Notes under the pieces: generated by a model
What the model saw: only the letters and a program-made list of their open reading frames with translations
Database searches by the model: none
Told to the model about the DNA's origin: nothing
In this document: piece after piece, positions 32,532-41,474 of the stretch
Layout of the letters: every line of letters begins with the position of its first letter
Position numbering within the stretch: the first letter of the stretch is position 1
Position numbers and translations under genes: made by a program
NCBI GenBank assembly: GCA_001563305.1
Contig: CP013703.1
Location: 248,001 to 312,000, forward strand
Source: a methanogenic archaeon mixed culture ISO4-G1
GTDB taxonomy: Archaea; Thermoplasmatota; Thermoplasmata; Methanomassiliicoccales; Methanomethylophilaceae
Direction: 5' to 3'
DNA: 64,000 bases

Positions 32532-32864
32532 ATGACAGCAAAAATCAAGGACATCGGATTCGACGTCGTCCCTCCAACTTCGGAGTGCAATGACCCCAAC
32601 TGCCCCTTCCACGGAGCGTTGGCTGTCAGGGGACAGACGATCGACGGAGTGGTTGCCACGGTCAAGATGAACAAGACCGTCGTCGTAGAGCGCAACTACA
32701 TGAGATACATGCACAAGTACGAGAGATACGAGAAGAGGTCCAGCAGGTACGTCGCACACGCGGCACCCTGCCTGGGACTCAAGGTCGGCGACAGGGTCAC
32801 CATCGCGGAATGCAGGCCCCTGTCCAAGACAGTAACTTTCGCAGTCATCGAGAAGAAGGAGTGA
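32532..32864 (+). CDS. rps17: Ribosomal protein uS17
   Basis: This 110-residue protein is an OB-fold binder of 16S rRNA. It has the archaeal CNDPNCPFHG segment (near 20-29), a cysteine pair not found in bacterial S17, then VVATVKMNKTVVVERNYMRY and GDRVTIAECRPLSKT. ATG 32532 is preferred over the GTG at 32523 that overlaps rnp1. Confidence 0.96.
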   Translation: MTAKIKDIGFDVVPPTSECNDPNCPFHGALAVRGQTIDGVVATVKMNKTVVVERNYMRYMHKYERYEKRSSRYVAHAAPCLGLKVGDRVTIAECRPLSKTVTFAVIEKKE

Positions 32865-32869
32865 TCTAA

Positions 32870-33268
32870 ATGAAGGGAATCGCCGGAAACCAGACGAGGG
32901 GACTTCAGAACGGATCCCAGCTCGATGTCATCGACAACACTGGAGCAAAGGTAATCGAGATCATCACGGTCCCCGGTTACCACGGAACAGCAAGGAGGGT
33001 ACCCTCGGCAGGAGTCGGGGACCTCGTAATCGCATCGGTCAAGAAGGGAACGCCCGCGATGAGGAGGCAGATCGTCTTCGCAGTCATCGTGCGCCAGAGG
33101 CGCCCCATGAGGAGACCCGATGGAACCATGGTCTTCTTCGAGGACAACGCAGCGGTCATCACCACTGAGACCGGAGAAGTCAAGGGAACAGACATCAAAG
33201 GCCCTGTAGCCAGGGAAGCCGCCGAGAGGTGGCCCCGTGTGTCCGCTACCGCGAGCACGATCATCTGA
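32870..33268 (+). CDS. rpl14: Ribosomal protein uL14
   Basis: This 132-residue protein forms an intersubunit bridge. Hallmarks are LDVIDNTGAKVIEIITV (near 21-37), GDLVIASVKKGTPAMRR and the GxRVPSAG-like RRVPSAGVGD. It begins 5 nt after uS17 and is followed by uL24. Confidence 0.97.
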   Translation: MKGIAGNQTRGLQNGSQLDVIDNTGAKVIEIITVPGYHGTARRVPSAGVGDLVIASVKKGTPAMRRQIVFAVIVRQRRPMRRPDGTMVFFEDNAAVITTETGEVKGTDIKGPVAREAAERWPRVSATASTII

Positions 33269-33278
33269 GGTGTGTGAA

Positions 33279-33650
33279 ATGGTAAGCAGCAAAGCAAGGA
33301 CACAGAGGAAGGCACAGGCCAACGCAACCGCGCACGTGAAGAGGAAGATGCTCTCAGCCCACCTCAGCGATGACCTCCGTGAGAAGTACGGAAAGCGCAC
33401 CGTCAGGGTATGCAAGGGAGACACCGTGATCGTCGTCCGCGGAAACGAGGACATCAGGAACATCGAGGGTAAGGTCGTAAACGTCTACACCAAGACCGGA
33501 CGCGTCGCAATCGAGGGCGTCACGATCAAGCAGGCGGACGGAACAGAGGCCGAGCGCCCGATCCACGCATCCAATCTCGTGGTCACCAAGCTGAACACGG
33601 AGGACCAGTGGAGAATGGATTCACTGTCGAAGAAGGAGGCTAAAGAATGA
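33279..33650 (+). CDS. rpl24: Ribosomal protein uL24
   Basis: This 123-residue assembly-initiator protein contains a KOW motif (VCKGDTVIVVRGNEDIRNIEG, near 43-63, with the flanking strands VVNVYTKTGRVAIEGV). The lysine- and arginine-rich N-terminus is typical of archaeal forms. ATG 33279 has GGTG upstream. Its stop overlaps eS4 by ATGA. Confidence 0.96.
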   Translation: MVSSKARTQRKAQANATAHVKRKMLSAHLSDDLREKYGKRTVRVCKGDTVIVVRGNEDIRNIEGKVVNVYTKTGRVAIEGVTIKQADGTEAERPIHASNLVVTKLNTEDQWRMDSLSKKEAKE

Positions 33651-34354
33651 GCGACCACATGAAAAGATTGGCAGCGCCCAGGTCATGGCCCCTGAAGAGG
33701 AAGGCAAGCATATTCATTGCCAAGCAGTCCCCCGGAGCACACTCCATCGAGGACTCAATGGCAGCTGTCACCGTCCTCAGGGACATGGTCGAAGCATGTG
33801 ACACCGCCAGAGAGGCTAAGAGGATCATCGGAAACCGCGAGCTCTTCGTCAACGGCAAGGCCGTGAAGAACCCCAAGGCACCGATCGGATTCATGGATGC
33901 GATCAGCATCCCCAAGATGGACCTCTACTACCGTATGTTCATCACCGGAAAGGGAAAACTCACCCTCGTCCCCATCAGCAAGGATGAGGCGGCATGGGGA
34001 GTTTACAAGATCCTGGGCAAGACCGTCGTCAAGGACGGAAAGTTCCAGCTCAACCTCTCCGGAGGAAAGAACATCGTCCTCGACAAGAACGATTACAAGT
34101 GCGGAGACAGCCTGAAGATCGAGTACGACGGCCAGAAGATCGTCGAGTGCTACCCGTTCGCAGCAGGCAGCTCGGTCCTGATCAAGGACGGAACGCACTC
34201 CGGAGCCGTCAAGACCGTCAAGGAGGTCAAGGTCATCCGCAGTTCCGCACCCAACGTCGTGGTGTTCTCGGACGACACAGAGACCATCGTGGACAACTGC
34301 TACATCATCGGAGCAGACAAGCCCGCGATCACAATGCCGGAGGCATCCGAATGA
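33647..34354 (+). CDS. rps4e: Ribosomal protein eS4
   Basis: This 235-residue archaeal/eukaryotic small-subunit protein has the N-terminal MKRLAAPRSWPLKRK, an S4-type RNA-binding domain (near 40-95, with ELFVNGKAVKNPKAPIG), a central domain and a C-terminal KOW-like segment (SSVLIKDGTHSGAVKTVKEV, near 172-191). It has no bacterial counterpart. It overlaps uL24 and uL5 by ATGA at both ends. Confidence 0.96.
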   Translation: MSDHMKRLAAPRSWPLKRKASIFIAKQSPGAHSIEDSMAAVTVLRDMVEACDTAREAKRIIGNRELFVNGKAVKNPKAPIGFMDAISIPKMDLYYRMFITGKGKLTLVPISKDEAAWGVYKILGKTVVKDGKFQLNLSGGKNIVLDKNDYKCGDSLKIEYDGQKIVECYPFAAGSSVLIKDGTHSGAVKTVKEVKVIRSSAPNVVVFSDDTETIVDNCYIIGADKPAITMPEASE

Positions 34355-34860
34355 GCACGATGAGAGATCTCCACGTTGAGAAGGTCGTCATCAACATCGG
34401 TGTCGGCGAGGCCGGAGAGAGGCTCGCAAAGGCAGAGAAGGTCCTGGAGATGGTCACCGGACAGAAGCCCGTTGAGACACTGTCCAAGACGGTCAACAGG
34501 GACCTCGGAATCCGTGAGGGAATGCCTCTCGGATGCAAGGTCACGCTCAGGGGAGACGATGCTATCAACTTCGTCAAGGCCGCACTCGCCATCAGGGAGA
34601 TGCGTGTCCCCGAGTACTCCTTCGACAAGGAGGGCAACATGTCCTTCGGAATCTCCGACTACACCGACTTCGAGGGAATGAAGTACGACCCCGAGATCGG
34701 AATCTTCGGAATGGACATCAGTGTCGTCCTCAGGAGACCCGGAAACAGGATCACCCAGAGGGCACTCCTCAAGAGGAGGATCCCCAAGTCCCACCGCGTC
34801 GGACGCGATGAGGCTATCCAGTACATGAAGGACAACTTCCAGGTCGAGGTGATCCAGTGA
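34351..34860 (+). CDS. rpl5: Ribosomal protein uL5
   Basis: This 169-residue 5S-rRNA-binding protein of the central protuberance has the archaeal length (bacterial forms are about 180). [23 protein letters not shown] and GCKVTLRG are hallmark segments. ATG 34351 overlaps the eS4 stop. Its own stop overlaps the GTG start of uS14 (GTGA). Confidence 0.96.
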   Translation: MSTMRDLHVEKVVINIGVGEAGERLAKAEKVLEMVTGQKPVETLSKTVNRDLGIREGMPLGCKVTLRGDDAINFVKAALAIREMRVPEYSFDKEGNMSFGISDYTDFEGMKYDPEIGIFGMDISVVLRRPGNRITQRALLKRRIPKSHRVGRDEAIQYMKDNFQVEVIQ

Positions 34861-35018
34861 AAGTAAACACGCAGAAACCAAAGAAGCAGTTCGGAAGATC
34901 TGTTGGATGCACCCGCTGCGGACGCCGCAGAGGAATCATCAGAAGGTACGGAATGCATCTGTGCCGCCAGTGCTTCAGGGACATGGCCCCAGAGCTCGGT
35001 TTCAAGAAGTATTCGTGA
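34857..35018 (+). CDS. rps14: Ribosomal protein uS14, zinc type
   Basis: This short 53-residue gene starts at GTG 34857, overlapping the uL5 stop as GTGA. The product has a Cys4 zinc site (CTRC near 18-21 and CRQC near 36-39) and the family pattern [21 protein letters not shown], ending in FKKYS. It binds 16S rRNA in the subunit head. Its place between uL5 and uS8 is the canonical archaeal and bacterial order, which supports the call despite its size. Confidence 0.95.
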   Translation: MKVNTQKPKKQFGRSVGCTRCGRRRGIIRRYGMHLCRQCFRDMAPELGFKKYS

Positions 35019-35028
35019 GGTGACAGAA

Positions 35029-35418
35029 ATGCAGAGCGATCCACTTAATGACGCAATGTGCGTAATTAAAAATGCATCCGTAAACGGAAAGTCTGAGTGT
35101 ACGATCGAGCCCTCGTCAAAACTCATCGGCCACGTGCTGAAGGTTATGCAGGACTACGGTTACATCAGCCAGTTCGAATACGTAGAGGATGGAAAGGCAG
35201 GTAAATTCCACGTCATGCTCGATGGAGCGATCAACGACTGTGGTGTCATCAAGCCCAGGTATTCCGTCAAGGTCAACGACGTCGAGAAGGTCGAGGCAAG
35301 GTTCTTGCCCGCCCAGGACTTCGGTCTCTTGATCATGACGACAACCGCGGGAGTGATCACCCAGGAGCGCGCCAAGGAGCTCGGAATCGGCGGAAAACTC
35401 TTAGCCTATGTGTATTGA
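35029..35418 (+). CDS. rps8: Ribosomal protein uS8
   Basis: This 129-residue protein binds the central domain of 16S rRNA. DPLNDAMCVIKNASVNGKSE at the N-terminus and the C-terminal GLLIMTTTAGVITQERAKE are typical of archaeal S8 (TTxxGVMxxxxA pattern). ATG 35029 follows uS14 by 10 nt with GAGGTGA as ribosome binding site. uL6 follows after 9 nt. Confidence 0.96.
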   Translation: MQSDPLNDAMCVIKNASVNGKSECTIEPSSKLIGHVLKVMQDYGYISQFEYVEDGKAGKFHVMLDGAINDCGVIKPRYSVKVNDVEKVEARFLPAQDFGLLIMTTTAGVITQERAKELGIGGKLLAYVY

Positions 35419-35427
35419 GGAATATAG

Positions 35428-35979
35428 ATGACAATAGCAGGGAAAATCGAAAGCACCATCGCTATCCCCGGTGGGGTATCCGTCACATACGACGCAGGTA
35501 CCATGAAGGTCAAAGGACCTAAGGGAGAATTAAGCAGAAACTTCGCGTACCCTAACATATGTATTGCCGTCGGAGAAGGAAAAGTCAGCGTCAGCTGCGA
35601 GTACCCGAGAGTCAAGGACAAGGCCATGGTTGGAACCTTCGTCGCCCACATCAGGAACATGATCAGGGGCGTCACAGAGGGCTTCAAGTATGAGCTGAAG
35701 ATCGTCTTCTCTCACTTCCCGATGAAAGTTGCTGTGAAAGGCGACCGCGTTGAGATCAACAACTACATGGGAGGACATGCCCCCCGCTACGCCAACATCA
35801 TCGGAGGATGCACAGTCAAGATCTCCGGTCAGGATGTCACCGTAGAGGGAATCGACATCGAGGCATGCGGACAGACAGCGGCCAATCTCGAGAAGGCCAC
35901 CCAGAGGGGAGGCTTCGACAAGAGGGTCTTCGAGGACGGAATATACATCGTCGGCAAATCACACAAGGTGAGACAATGA
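35428..35979 (+). CDS. rpl6: Ribosomal protein uL6
   Basis: This 183-residue protein has the two-repeat L6 fold near the sarcin-ricin loop: VTYDAGTMKVKGPKGELSRNF in the first repeat and VTVEGIDIEACGQTAANLEKAT in the second. Its stop overlaps the eL32 start by ATGA. Confidence 0.96.
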   Translation: MTIAGKIESTIAIPGGVSVTYDAGTMKVKGPKGELSRNFAYPNICIAVGEGKVSVSCEYPRVKDKAMVGTFVAHIRNMIRGVTEGFKYELKIVFSHFPMKVAVKGDRVEINNYMGGHAPRYANIIGGCTVKISGQDVTVEGIDIEACGQTAANLEKATQRGGFDKRVFEDGIYIVGKSHKVRQ

Positions 35980-36668
35980 CCGTGAAAGATTTCAAGGACC
36001 TTCATGGCATGAACGACACCAACGTCGAGGAGCTCAAGTCCATCGGTATCAACACCGTCGAGGAGCTCGAGGCAGCCATCAACGACGACCAGAAGGTGAA
36101 GGAGGTCATCAAGACACTCTCCGGAGTCGGACCCAAGACTGTGGCCGGCTGGAAGGACGCCTTCAACGGCGAGGCACCCAAGAAGGAAGCCCCCGCAAAG
36201 AAGGAGGCACCCGCAGAGGAGCCCGCAGCCGAGATCGTCGAGGCCAAGGAGGTCGAGTACGTCGTCAAGAAGAAGGCGGAGATCGACCCCGAGACCGCTG
36301 ATGCGCTCGCGAAGAGGGCACTCATCTCCGGAAGGAGGCCCGCATTCAAGAGGCAGGAGTGGTTCAGATACGCCAAGTTCAAGGACTCCACATGGAGGAA
36401 GCCCAAGGGAATCCACTCCAAGATGAAGAGGAGGCTCAAGAGGCGCGGACCCATCGTGGACATCGGATTCCGCGGACCCGCTTCAGTCAGGGGACTCCAC
36501 CCGACCGGATTCGAGGAGGTCCTCGTCTACAGCGTAGACGCACTGGACAACATCGACCCGAAGAAGCAGGCTATCCGTATCGGCGGAACCGTCGGAACGA
36601 AGAAGAGAATGGCAATCGAGGACAGGGCCGACGAGCTCGGTATCAGGATCCTCAACAGGATGGTGTGA
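35976..36668 (+). CDS. rpl32e: Ribosomal protein eL32 with N-terminal helix-hairpin-helix extension
   Basis: The C-terminal 125 residues (from about 106) form standard eL32 (RRPAFKRQEWFRYAKFKDST, KMKRRLKRRGPIVDIGFRGP). The first 55 residues form a helix-hairpin-helix-like domain (NVEELKSIGINTVEELE, LSGVGPKTVAGW), joined by a Lys/Glu/Ala/Pro-rich linker (about 63-88). Total length is 230, against about 130 for minimal eL32; halophilic archaea carry comparable extensions. The extension may add rRNA contacts. Confidence 0.94.
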   Translation: MTVKDFKDLHGMNDTNVEELKSIGINTVEELEAAINDDQKVKEVIKTLSGVGPKTVAGWKDAFNGEAPKKEAPAKKEAPAEEPAAEIVEAKEVEYVVKKKAEIDPETADALAKRALISGRRPAFKRQEWFRYAKFKDSTWRKPKGIHSKMKRRLKRRGPIVDIGFRGPASVRGLHPTGFEEVLVYSVDALDNIDPKKQAIRIGGTVGTKKRMAIEDRADELGIRILNRMV

Positions 36669-36670
36669 CC

Positions 36671-37129
36671 ATGACAGACCTGAAGAACCAGAGAAGGATG
36701 GCCGCAGAGATCCTGAAATGCGGCGAGAACAGAGTCTGGATCAACCCGGACAAGATCGACGAGGTCGAGGACTGCATCACACGTGCAGACGTCCGCACCG
36801 CGATCGCATCCGGTCTGATCAAGGCGAAGGCCAAGAACGGTACCTCCAAGGGAAGGATAAGATACGTTCAGGGACAGAAGGCCAGCGGAAAGAGGAAGGG
36901 ACCCGGTTCCAGGAAGGGAACGGCGAACGCCCGCGTCCGCGACAAGGAGCGCTGGATCGCTACCATCAGGCCCATCCGTGACGAGCTCAAGACCCTCAGG
37001 GCCGACGGCAAGATCACGCCCTCCGTCTACAGGCTTTACTACAGGAAGGCCAAGGGAGGAATGTTCAAGTCCCGCAGGCACCTTAGGCAGCACATGATCG
37101 CTGCCGGACACCTCAAGGAGGAGATCTGA
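36671..37129 (+). CDS. rpl19e: Ribosomal protein eL19
   Basis: This 152-residue archaeal/eukaryotic protein has no bacterial homologue. NQRRMAAEILKCGENRVWINPDK at the N-terminus, the basic GQKASGKRKGPGSRKGTANAR (near 78-98) and the long C-terminal helix (YRLYYRKAKGGMFKSRRHL) are diagnostic. ATG 36671 is 2 nt after eL32; its last base is the first base of uL18. Confidence 0.96.
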   Translation: MTDLKNQRRMAAEILKCGENRVWINPDKIDEVEDCITRADVRTAIASGLIKAKAKNGTSKGRIRYVQGQKASGKRKGPGSRKGTANARVRDKERWIATIRPIRDELKTLRADGKITPSVYRLYYRKAKGGMFKSRRHLRQHMIAAGHLKEEI

Positions 37130-37629
37130 TGGCAACAGGACCTAGATACAAAGTTGCGTTCCGCAGAAGAAGAGAACTCCGCACCGACTACTACACCCGT
37201 AAGAAGCTCCTCACCGCGAGAGAGACCAGGGCCGTCGTAAGGAGGTCCAACAAGAACATCACCATTCAGTTCGCGGACTTCGCAATGGAGGGTGACAAGA
37301 TCATCGTATCCGCGACCACGAAGGAGCTGAAGGCGATGGGCTGGGAGTACTCCTGTTCATCGATCCCCGCAGCCTACCTGGTAGGATACCTTGCAGGAAA
37401 GAAAGCAATGAAAGAAGGCATCGAGTACGCGGTTCTCGACATCGGAATGCAGAAGGTCCAGCACGGCGGAGTCCTCTTCGCCACTGTGGCCGGTATGATC
37501 GATGCGGGAATCGAGGTTCCCTGCAGCGAGGACGTCCTCCCCGAAGAGGACAGGCTCAAGGGAAAGCACATCGACGACGCGCTCGAGGCCGCAATCGACA
37601 GCATGAAACAGAAGATGGAGGCTGATTGA
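37129..37629 (+). CDS. rpl18: Ribosomal protein uL18
   Basis: This 166-residue 5S-rRNA-binding protein has the archaeal pattern GPRYKVAFRRRRELRTDYYTRKK at the N-terminus and the core SIPAAYLVGYLAGKKAM, GIEYAVLDIG. Its 5S partner gene is at 8.6 kb. It shares one base with eL19 and is followed by uS5 one base after the stop. Confidence 0.96.
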   Translation: MATGPRYKVAFRRRRELRTDYYTRKKLLTARETRAVVRRSNKNITIQFADFAMEGDKIIVSATTKELKAMGWEYSCSSIPAAYLVGYLAGKKAMKEGIEYAVLDIGMQKVQHGGVLFATVAGMIDAGIEVPCSEDVLPEEDRLKGKHIDDALEAAIDSMKQKMEAD

Positions 37630-37630
37630 A

Positions 37631-38311
37631 ATGGCTGACTGGGTTCCAAAGACAAGACTCGGACAGATGGTCCTCAACGGCGAGATCACAACGATGAGCG
37701 ACGCCCTGGCGACCAAATTGCCTCTCCGTGAGCCCGAGATCGTGGACATCCTGCTCCCCGATCTTCAGGACGAGGTCATCGACCTGAACATGGTCCAGAG
37801 GATGACCGACTCCGGAAGGAGGGTCAGGTTCGCCGTTACCTGTATCGTAGGTAACGGTGACGGATTCATCGGATACGGAAGGGCAAAGGGAAAAGAGGTC
37901 GGACCTTCCATCAAGAAGGCTATCGACAATGCGAAACTGAACATAATCGAGATCAAGAGGGGCTGCGGTTCCTGGCAGTGCGGATGTGGAAACCCCCACA
38001 GTCTGCCCTTCGAGGTTAAGGGATCCACCGGATCCGTTACCGTCACCCTCAAGCCCGCACCTCGCGGAGTGTCCCTCGCAGTAGGAGACGTCGCAAAGAG
38101 TCTGCTGACCCTTGCCGGCGTCCAGGATGCATGGGGATTCGCCAGGGGTAACACCAAGACGAAGGTCAACTACGCCATGGCCACATTCGAGGCGCTCAAG
38201 ATGACATCCCGCATGAGGGTCACCGACGAGCAGGCGAAGGGACTGAACATCGTCTCCGGGCCCACCGGTATCAAGTTCGCAGAGACCGACATCGATGCAG
38301 AGGAGGAGTGA
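37631..38311 (+). CDS. rps5: Ribosomal protein uS5
   Basis: This 226-residue decoding-fidelity protein has WVPKTRLGQMV near the N-terminus, the double-stranded-RNA-binding-like GRRVRFAVTCIVGNGDGFIGYG (near 58-79) and the C-terminal GVSLAVGDVAKSLLTLAGV. Two cysteines in GSWQCGCG are seen as in other archaeal S5. Its end overlaps a GTG alternative start of uL30. Confidence 0.96.
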   Translation: MADWVPKTRLGQMVLNGEITTMSDALATKLPLREPEIVDILLPDLQDEVIDLNMVQRMTDSGRRVRFAVTCIVGNGDGFIGYGRAKGKEVGPSIKKAIDNAKLNIIEIKRGCGSWQCGCGNPHSLPFEVKGSTGSVTVTLKPAPRGVSLAVGDVAKSLLTLAGVQDAWGFARGNTKTKVNYAMATFEALKMTSRMRVTDEQAKGLNIVSGPTGIKFAETDIDAEEE

Positions 38312-38313
38312 AG

Positions 38314-38778
38314 ATGACATACGTAGTAATCCGTGTACGCGGACAGCCCGACGTGAACTACAACATCGAGTACACGATGGGACTCCTTGGCCTGAACAAG
38401 GTCAACAACTGTGCCGTCATCCCCGAGAACGCATCGACCAAGGGAATGCTCCAGGTAATCAAGGACTACTGCACCTGGGGAGAGATCGACGAGGCCACCC
38501 TCGCCGCGCTGATCCGCGCACGCGGAAAGGTCATTGGCGACAAGGCGCTCGACGACGACTACCTCAAGGAGAACTCCGAGTTCAAGTCGGTAGACGAGAT
38601 GGCCAAGGCCATCATCGAGAACAACTACAAGATGAGGGATGTCGTGGGCGTCAAGCCCATCTTCCGTCTCCACCCCCCTATCAAGGGATACGAGGGCAAC
38701 AAGCGTTCCTTCCAGAACGGCGGAGCACTCGGATACAGGGGACAGAAGATCAACGACCTCGTCAACAGGATGATCTGA
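38314..38778 (+). CDS. rpl30: Ribosomal protein uL30
   Basis: This 154-residue protein is the long archaeal/eukaryotic L7/L30 form. TYVVIRVRGQPDVNYNIEYTMGLLGL at the N-terminus and FRLHPPIKGYEGNKRSF near 113 are typical. ATG 38314 has the GTG 38308 as an alternative, 3 nt inside uS5. uL15 follows after 10 nt. Confidence 0.95.
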   Translation: MTYVVIRVRGQPDVNYNIEYTMGLLGLNKVNNCAVIPENASTKGMLQVIKDYCTWGEIDEATLAALIRARGKVIGDKALDDDYLKENSEFKSVDEMAKAIIENNYKMRDVVGVKPIFRLHPPIKGYEGNKRSFQNGGALGYRGQKINDLVNRMI

Positions 38779-38788
38779 GGTGTGAGAT

Positions 38789-39211
38789 ATGCCAAGCAGA
38801 ACCAAGAAATTCAGGGGATACAGGACACACGGCCGCGGTAAGAAATCCGGACGTGGAGCAGGTATCATCGGTGGACACGGTATGGCCGGATACGGCAAGA
38901 CCGGGAAGATCGGAATGCTGAAAGAGGACAGGAACTACTTCGGCCGCCACGGGTTCAAGAGACCCCAGTGCACCGTAGAGGCAAACCGCACCATCAACGT
39001 CGGCGAGCTGTCCGAGAAGATCGAGACATTCGTGAGCATGGGATTCGCGGCAAAGGAGGGCGACGCATACAAGCTCGACCTCACAGAGGCCGGAATCGAC
39101 AAGCTCCTTGGAAACGGCAACATCGACATCGCTGTCAACGTCACGGTCGAATCCGTGTCCGAGAAGGCACGCGAGAAGATCGAGGCAGCCGGCGGATCCA
39201 TTGCAGAGTGA
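38789..39211 (+). CDS. rpl15: Ribosomal protein uL15
   Basis: This 140-residue assembly protein begins with a basic glycine-rich extension (RGYRTHGRGKKSGRGAG, near 8-24) and GHGMAGYGKTGKIG, followed by the C-terminal globular domain with VTVESVSEKAREKIEAAGG. It closes the ribosomal-protein part; secY follows after 23 nt. Confidence 0.95.
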   Translation: MPSRTKKFRGYRTHGRGKKSGRGAGIIGGHGMAGYGKTGKIGMLKEDRNYFGRHGFKRPQCTVEANRTINVGELSEKIETFVSMGFAAKEGDAYKLDLTEAGIDKLLGNGNIDIAVNVTVESVSEKAREKIEAAGGSIAE

Positions 39212-39234
39212 GTATATCGGGAAGGTAGAAAGAG

Positions 39235-40764
39235 ATGGAAGAGACACAGAGTCTGCTCTATAAGATTAAGCCTCTGTCAGACAGGCTCCCCTCGGTCAAG
39301 AGGCCTGAAGGCCACGTGCACTTCAGGACCAAGATGATGTGGGTAGTCATAGTGCTGGTACTGTACTTCGTCATGACGAACGTGTACCTGTACGGTCTCG
39401 ACAGGGAATCTATGCTGGACATGTTCGCCCAGTACAGGACGATCATGGCCGGAGCTTCCGGATCACTACTGCAACTCGGTATAGGACCGATCGTTACAGC
39501 TTCGATCATAATGCAGCTGTTCGTCGGTGCAAAGATCATCAAACTGGATCTCTCGAAACGCGACGACAAGGCATGCTACCAGTCCGTCATGAAACTGCTG
39601 GTCATCGTGATGATCATCTTCGAGGCCATCCCGCAGGTCGCGGGATACCTCACCCCCTCCAGCGGACTCACGTCCGCCATCGGAGGCCTGGGAGGAAGGC
39701 TCATCCTGATACTGCAGCTGTTTATAGGTTCCTATGTGCTGTTCATGATGGACGAGGTGGTGTCCAAGTGGGGTATCGGAAGCGGTATCTCGCTGTTCAT
39801 CGCAGCCGGTGTGGCACAGCAGCTGTTCACAGGTACGTTCAACTGGGAGATGGTCTCCCTGGGAACAGGCGCGGAAGTGCCTGCAGGAACCATCCCGAGG
39901 GCACTGTACTACGCGTTCACGCTGACCCCCGAGCAGATGTCATCCTACGGATACGAATCCATATTCCTCGGCAGCCCCAACCCGGCGATCGCCCTGATAG
40001 GTACACTGGTGATATTCTTCATAGTCGCCTATCTCGAGTCGACACGTATCGAGCTCCCGTTGTCGCACGGCAACGCGAGGGGTGCCCGCGGACGCTATCC
40101 GATCAAGCTGCTCTACGCGAGCAACATCCCCGTCATCCTGATGTCGGCCCTTCTGGCCATCGTCAGCATGGTGGCGCTGCTCCTGTACAGCAACGGATTC
40201 CTCAGCACGATCCCGCTGATCGGAGGAAACTCCGCAATCGGATACTTCGAGGAAGGATCGACCACCGCCGCAGGCGGTCTCGCATGGTACCTCTCGGCAC
40301 CTACGGGACTCACGGCATGGCTGATGCCCATACTGGATCCCGCGACATACGGTGACGGTCTGCACGGACCCCTCAACCACATCGCCCACGTGATCATCTA
40401 CTTCACAGTGATGGTCATGGGTTCCATACTGTTCGCCAAGTTCTGGGTGGAGACCACGAACCTCGGTCCCGAGTCGGTCGCCAAGCAGATTCAGAGGAGC
40501 GGTATGCAGATGCCCGGATTCCGTCGCGACCCCCGTGTCCTGAAGCGTGTCCTGGAGAGGTACATCCCCACGATCACGATCATGTCGGGAGCCATCGTCG
40601 GAGCATTGGCGGCATTCGCGGATATGGTAGGTACTACCGGAAACGCCAGCGGAACAGGAGTTCTGCTGACCGTCGGTATCATCATCCACTTCTACGAGGC
40701 CATGGGCCGTGAGCAGATGATGGAGATGAACCCCATGATGAGGGGATTCTTCGGTGGAGAGTGA
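39235..40764 (+). CDS. secY: Preprotein translocase subunit SecY (Sec61 alpha)
   Basis: This 509-residue membrane protein is the channel of the archaeal Sec translocon. Ten transmembrane helices can be traced, starting near residue 39; the plug region and GASGSLLQLGIGPIVTASIIMQL near 71-93 and KWGIGSGISLFIAAGVAQ near 178 are conserved. The C-terminal TGVLLTVGIIIHFYEAMGRE is typical. EMC3 follows 5 nt later, placing two membrane-insertion factors together. Confidence 0.96.
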   Translation: MEETQSLLYKIKPLSDRLPSVKRPEGHVHFRTKMMWVVIVLVLYFVMTNVYLYGLDRESMLDMFAQYRTIMAGASGSLLQLGIGPIVTASIIMQLFVGAKIIKLDLSKRDDKACYQSVMKLLVIVMIIFEAIPQVAGYLTPSSGLTSAIGGLGGRLILILQLFIGSYVLFMMDEVVSKWGIGSGISLFIAAGVAQQLFTGTFNWEMVSLGTGAEVPAGTIPRALYYAFTLTPEQMSSYGYESIFLGSPNPAIALIGTLVIFFIVAYLESTRIELPLSHGNARGARGRYPIKLLYASNIPVILMSALLAIVSMVALLLYSNGFLSTIPLIGGNSAIGYFEEGSTTAAGGLAWYLSAPTGLTAWLMPILDPATYGDGLHGPLNHIAHVIIYFTVMVMGSILFAKFWVETTNLGPESVAKQIQRSGMQMPGFRRDPRVLKRVLERYIPTITIMSGAIVGALAAFADMVGTTGNASGTGVLLTVGIIIHFYEAMGREQMMEMNPMMRGFFGGE

Positions 40765-40769
40765 TTTGA

Positions 40770-41474
40770 ATGGCGAATCCAGGCAGCCCCGAGAGCATGC
40801 AGGCGTCTATGAGTCAGCAGCCGCCCATGTCGGGCAAGACGATGATCGGAATGATGTTGGCGATGCTGATAGCATTCGGTACCATCGGCTTTAGGCAGCA
40901 GATTGGAGGCGCGCTGGATTTCGTATTCAAGTACATCGCGTTCGATGGCAACTATCCTGTGCTGACACTCGTCATCGCAGGTGTCATCATGATCTCGCTG
41001 GGTACCTTCGTCAGGGGATTCCTCCAGGACCCCCTCAAGATGGCGAGGAACCAGCAGATCCAGAGCGATTTCAACAGGGAGTTCCGCCAGGCAAGGATCG
41101 AGAACAACCTGTTCAAGATGAAGAAGCTCCAGGAGATGCAGCCCGAGATCACCGCGATGACCATGCAGCAGAGCACGGACATGATGAAGGTCATGCCCAT
41201 CACGATGCTGTTCGTCATCCCCATCTACGCATGGGTATGGTACTTCCTCAATGTAGGAGGGGCATACTTCGATACGGACGTTATCGTGATGATGCCCTGG
41301 TGCGCCATCGACTTGAACGGTTTCATGTTCGGGAGCTTCCCTGTGTGGATCTTCATCTACACGATGATCAGTCTGCCGATCGGTCAGATCGAGAACAAGC
41401 TAATCAGGCTCTACCTCCTGAAGAAGGAGCTCAAGAGACTTGAGATCGAAGTCCAGAGAGCTGAGATCGAATGA
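40770..41474 (+). CDS. EMC3/TMCO1-family membrane insertase (DUF106)
   Basis: This 234-residue membrane protein belongs to the Oxa1/YidC-like superfamily as its archaeal EMC3/TMCO1 branch. Hydrophobic segments lie at about 29-48, 60-85 and 139-170 with a long charged helix between (about 90-130, FNREFRQARIENNLFKMKKLQEM), then a C-terminal segment near 190-210. Family members insert tail-anchored or short-tail proteins beside SecY, matching its place. It overlaps cmk by ATGA. Confidence 0.93.
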   Translation: MANPGSPESMQASMSQQPPMSGKTMIGMMLAMLIAFGTIGFRQQIGGALDFVFKYIAFDGNYPVLTLVIAGVIMISLGTFVRGFLQDPLKMARNQQIQSDFNREFRQARIENNLFKMKKLQEMQPEITAMTMQQSTDMMKVMPITMLFVIPIYAWVWYFLNVGGAYFDTDVIVMMPWCAIDLNGFMFGSFPVWIFIYTMISLPIGQIENKLIRLYLLKKELKRLEIEVQRAEIE

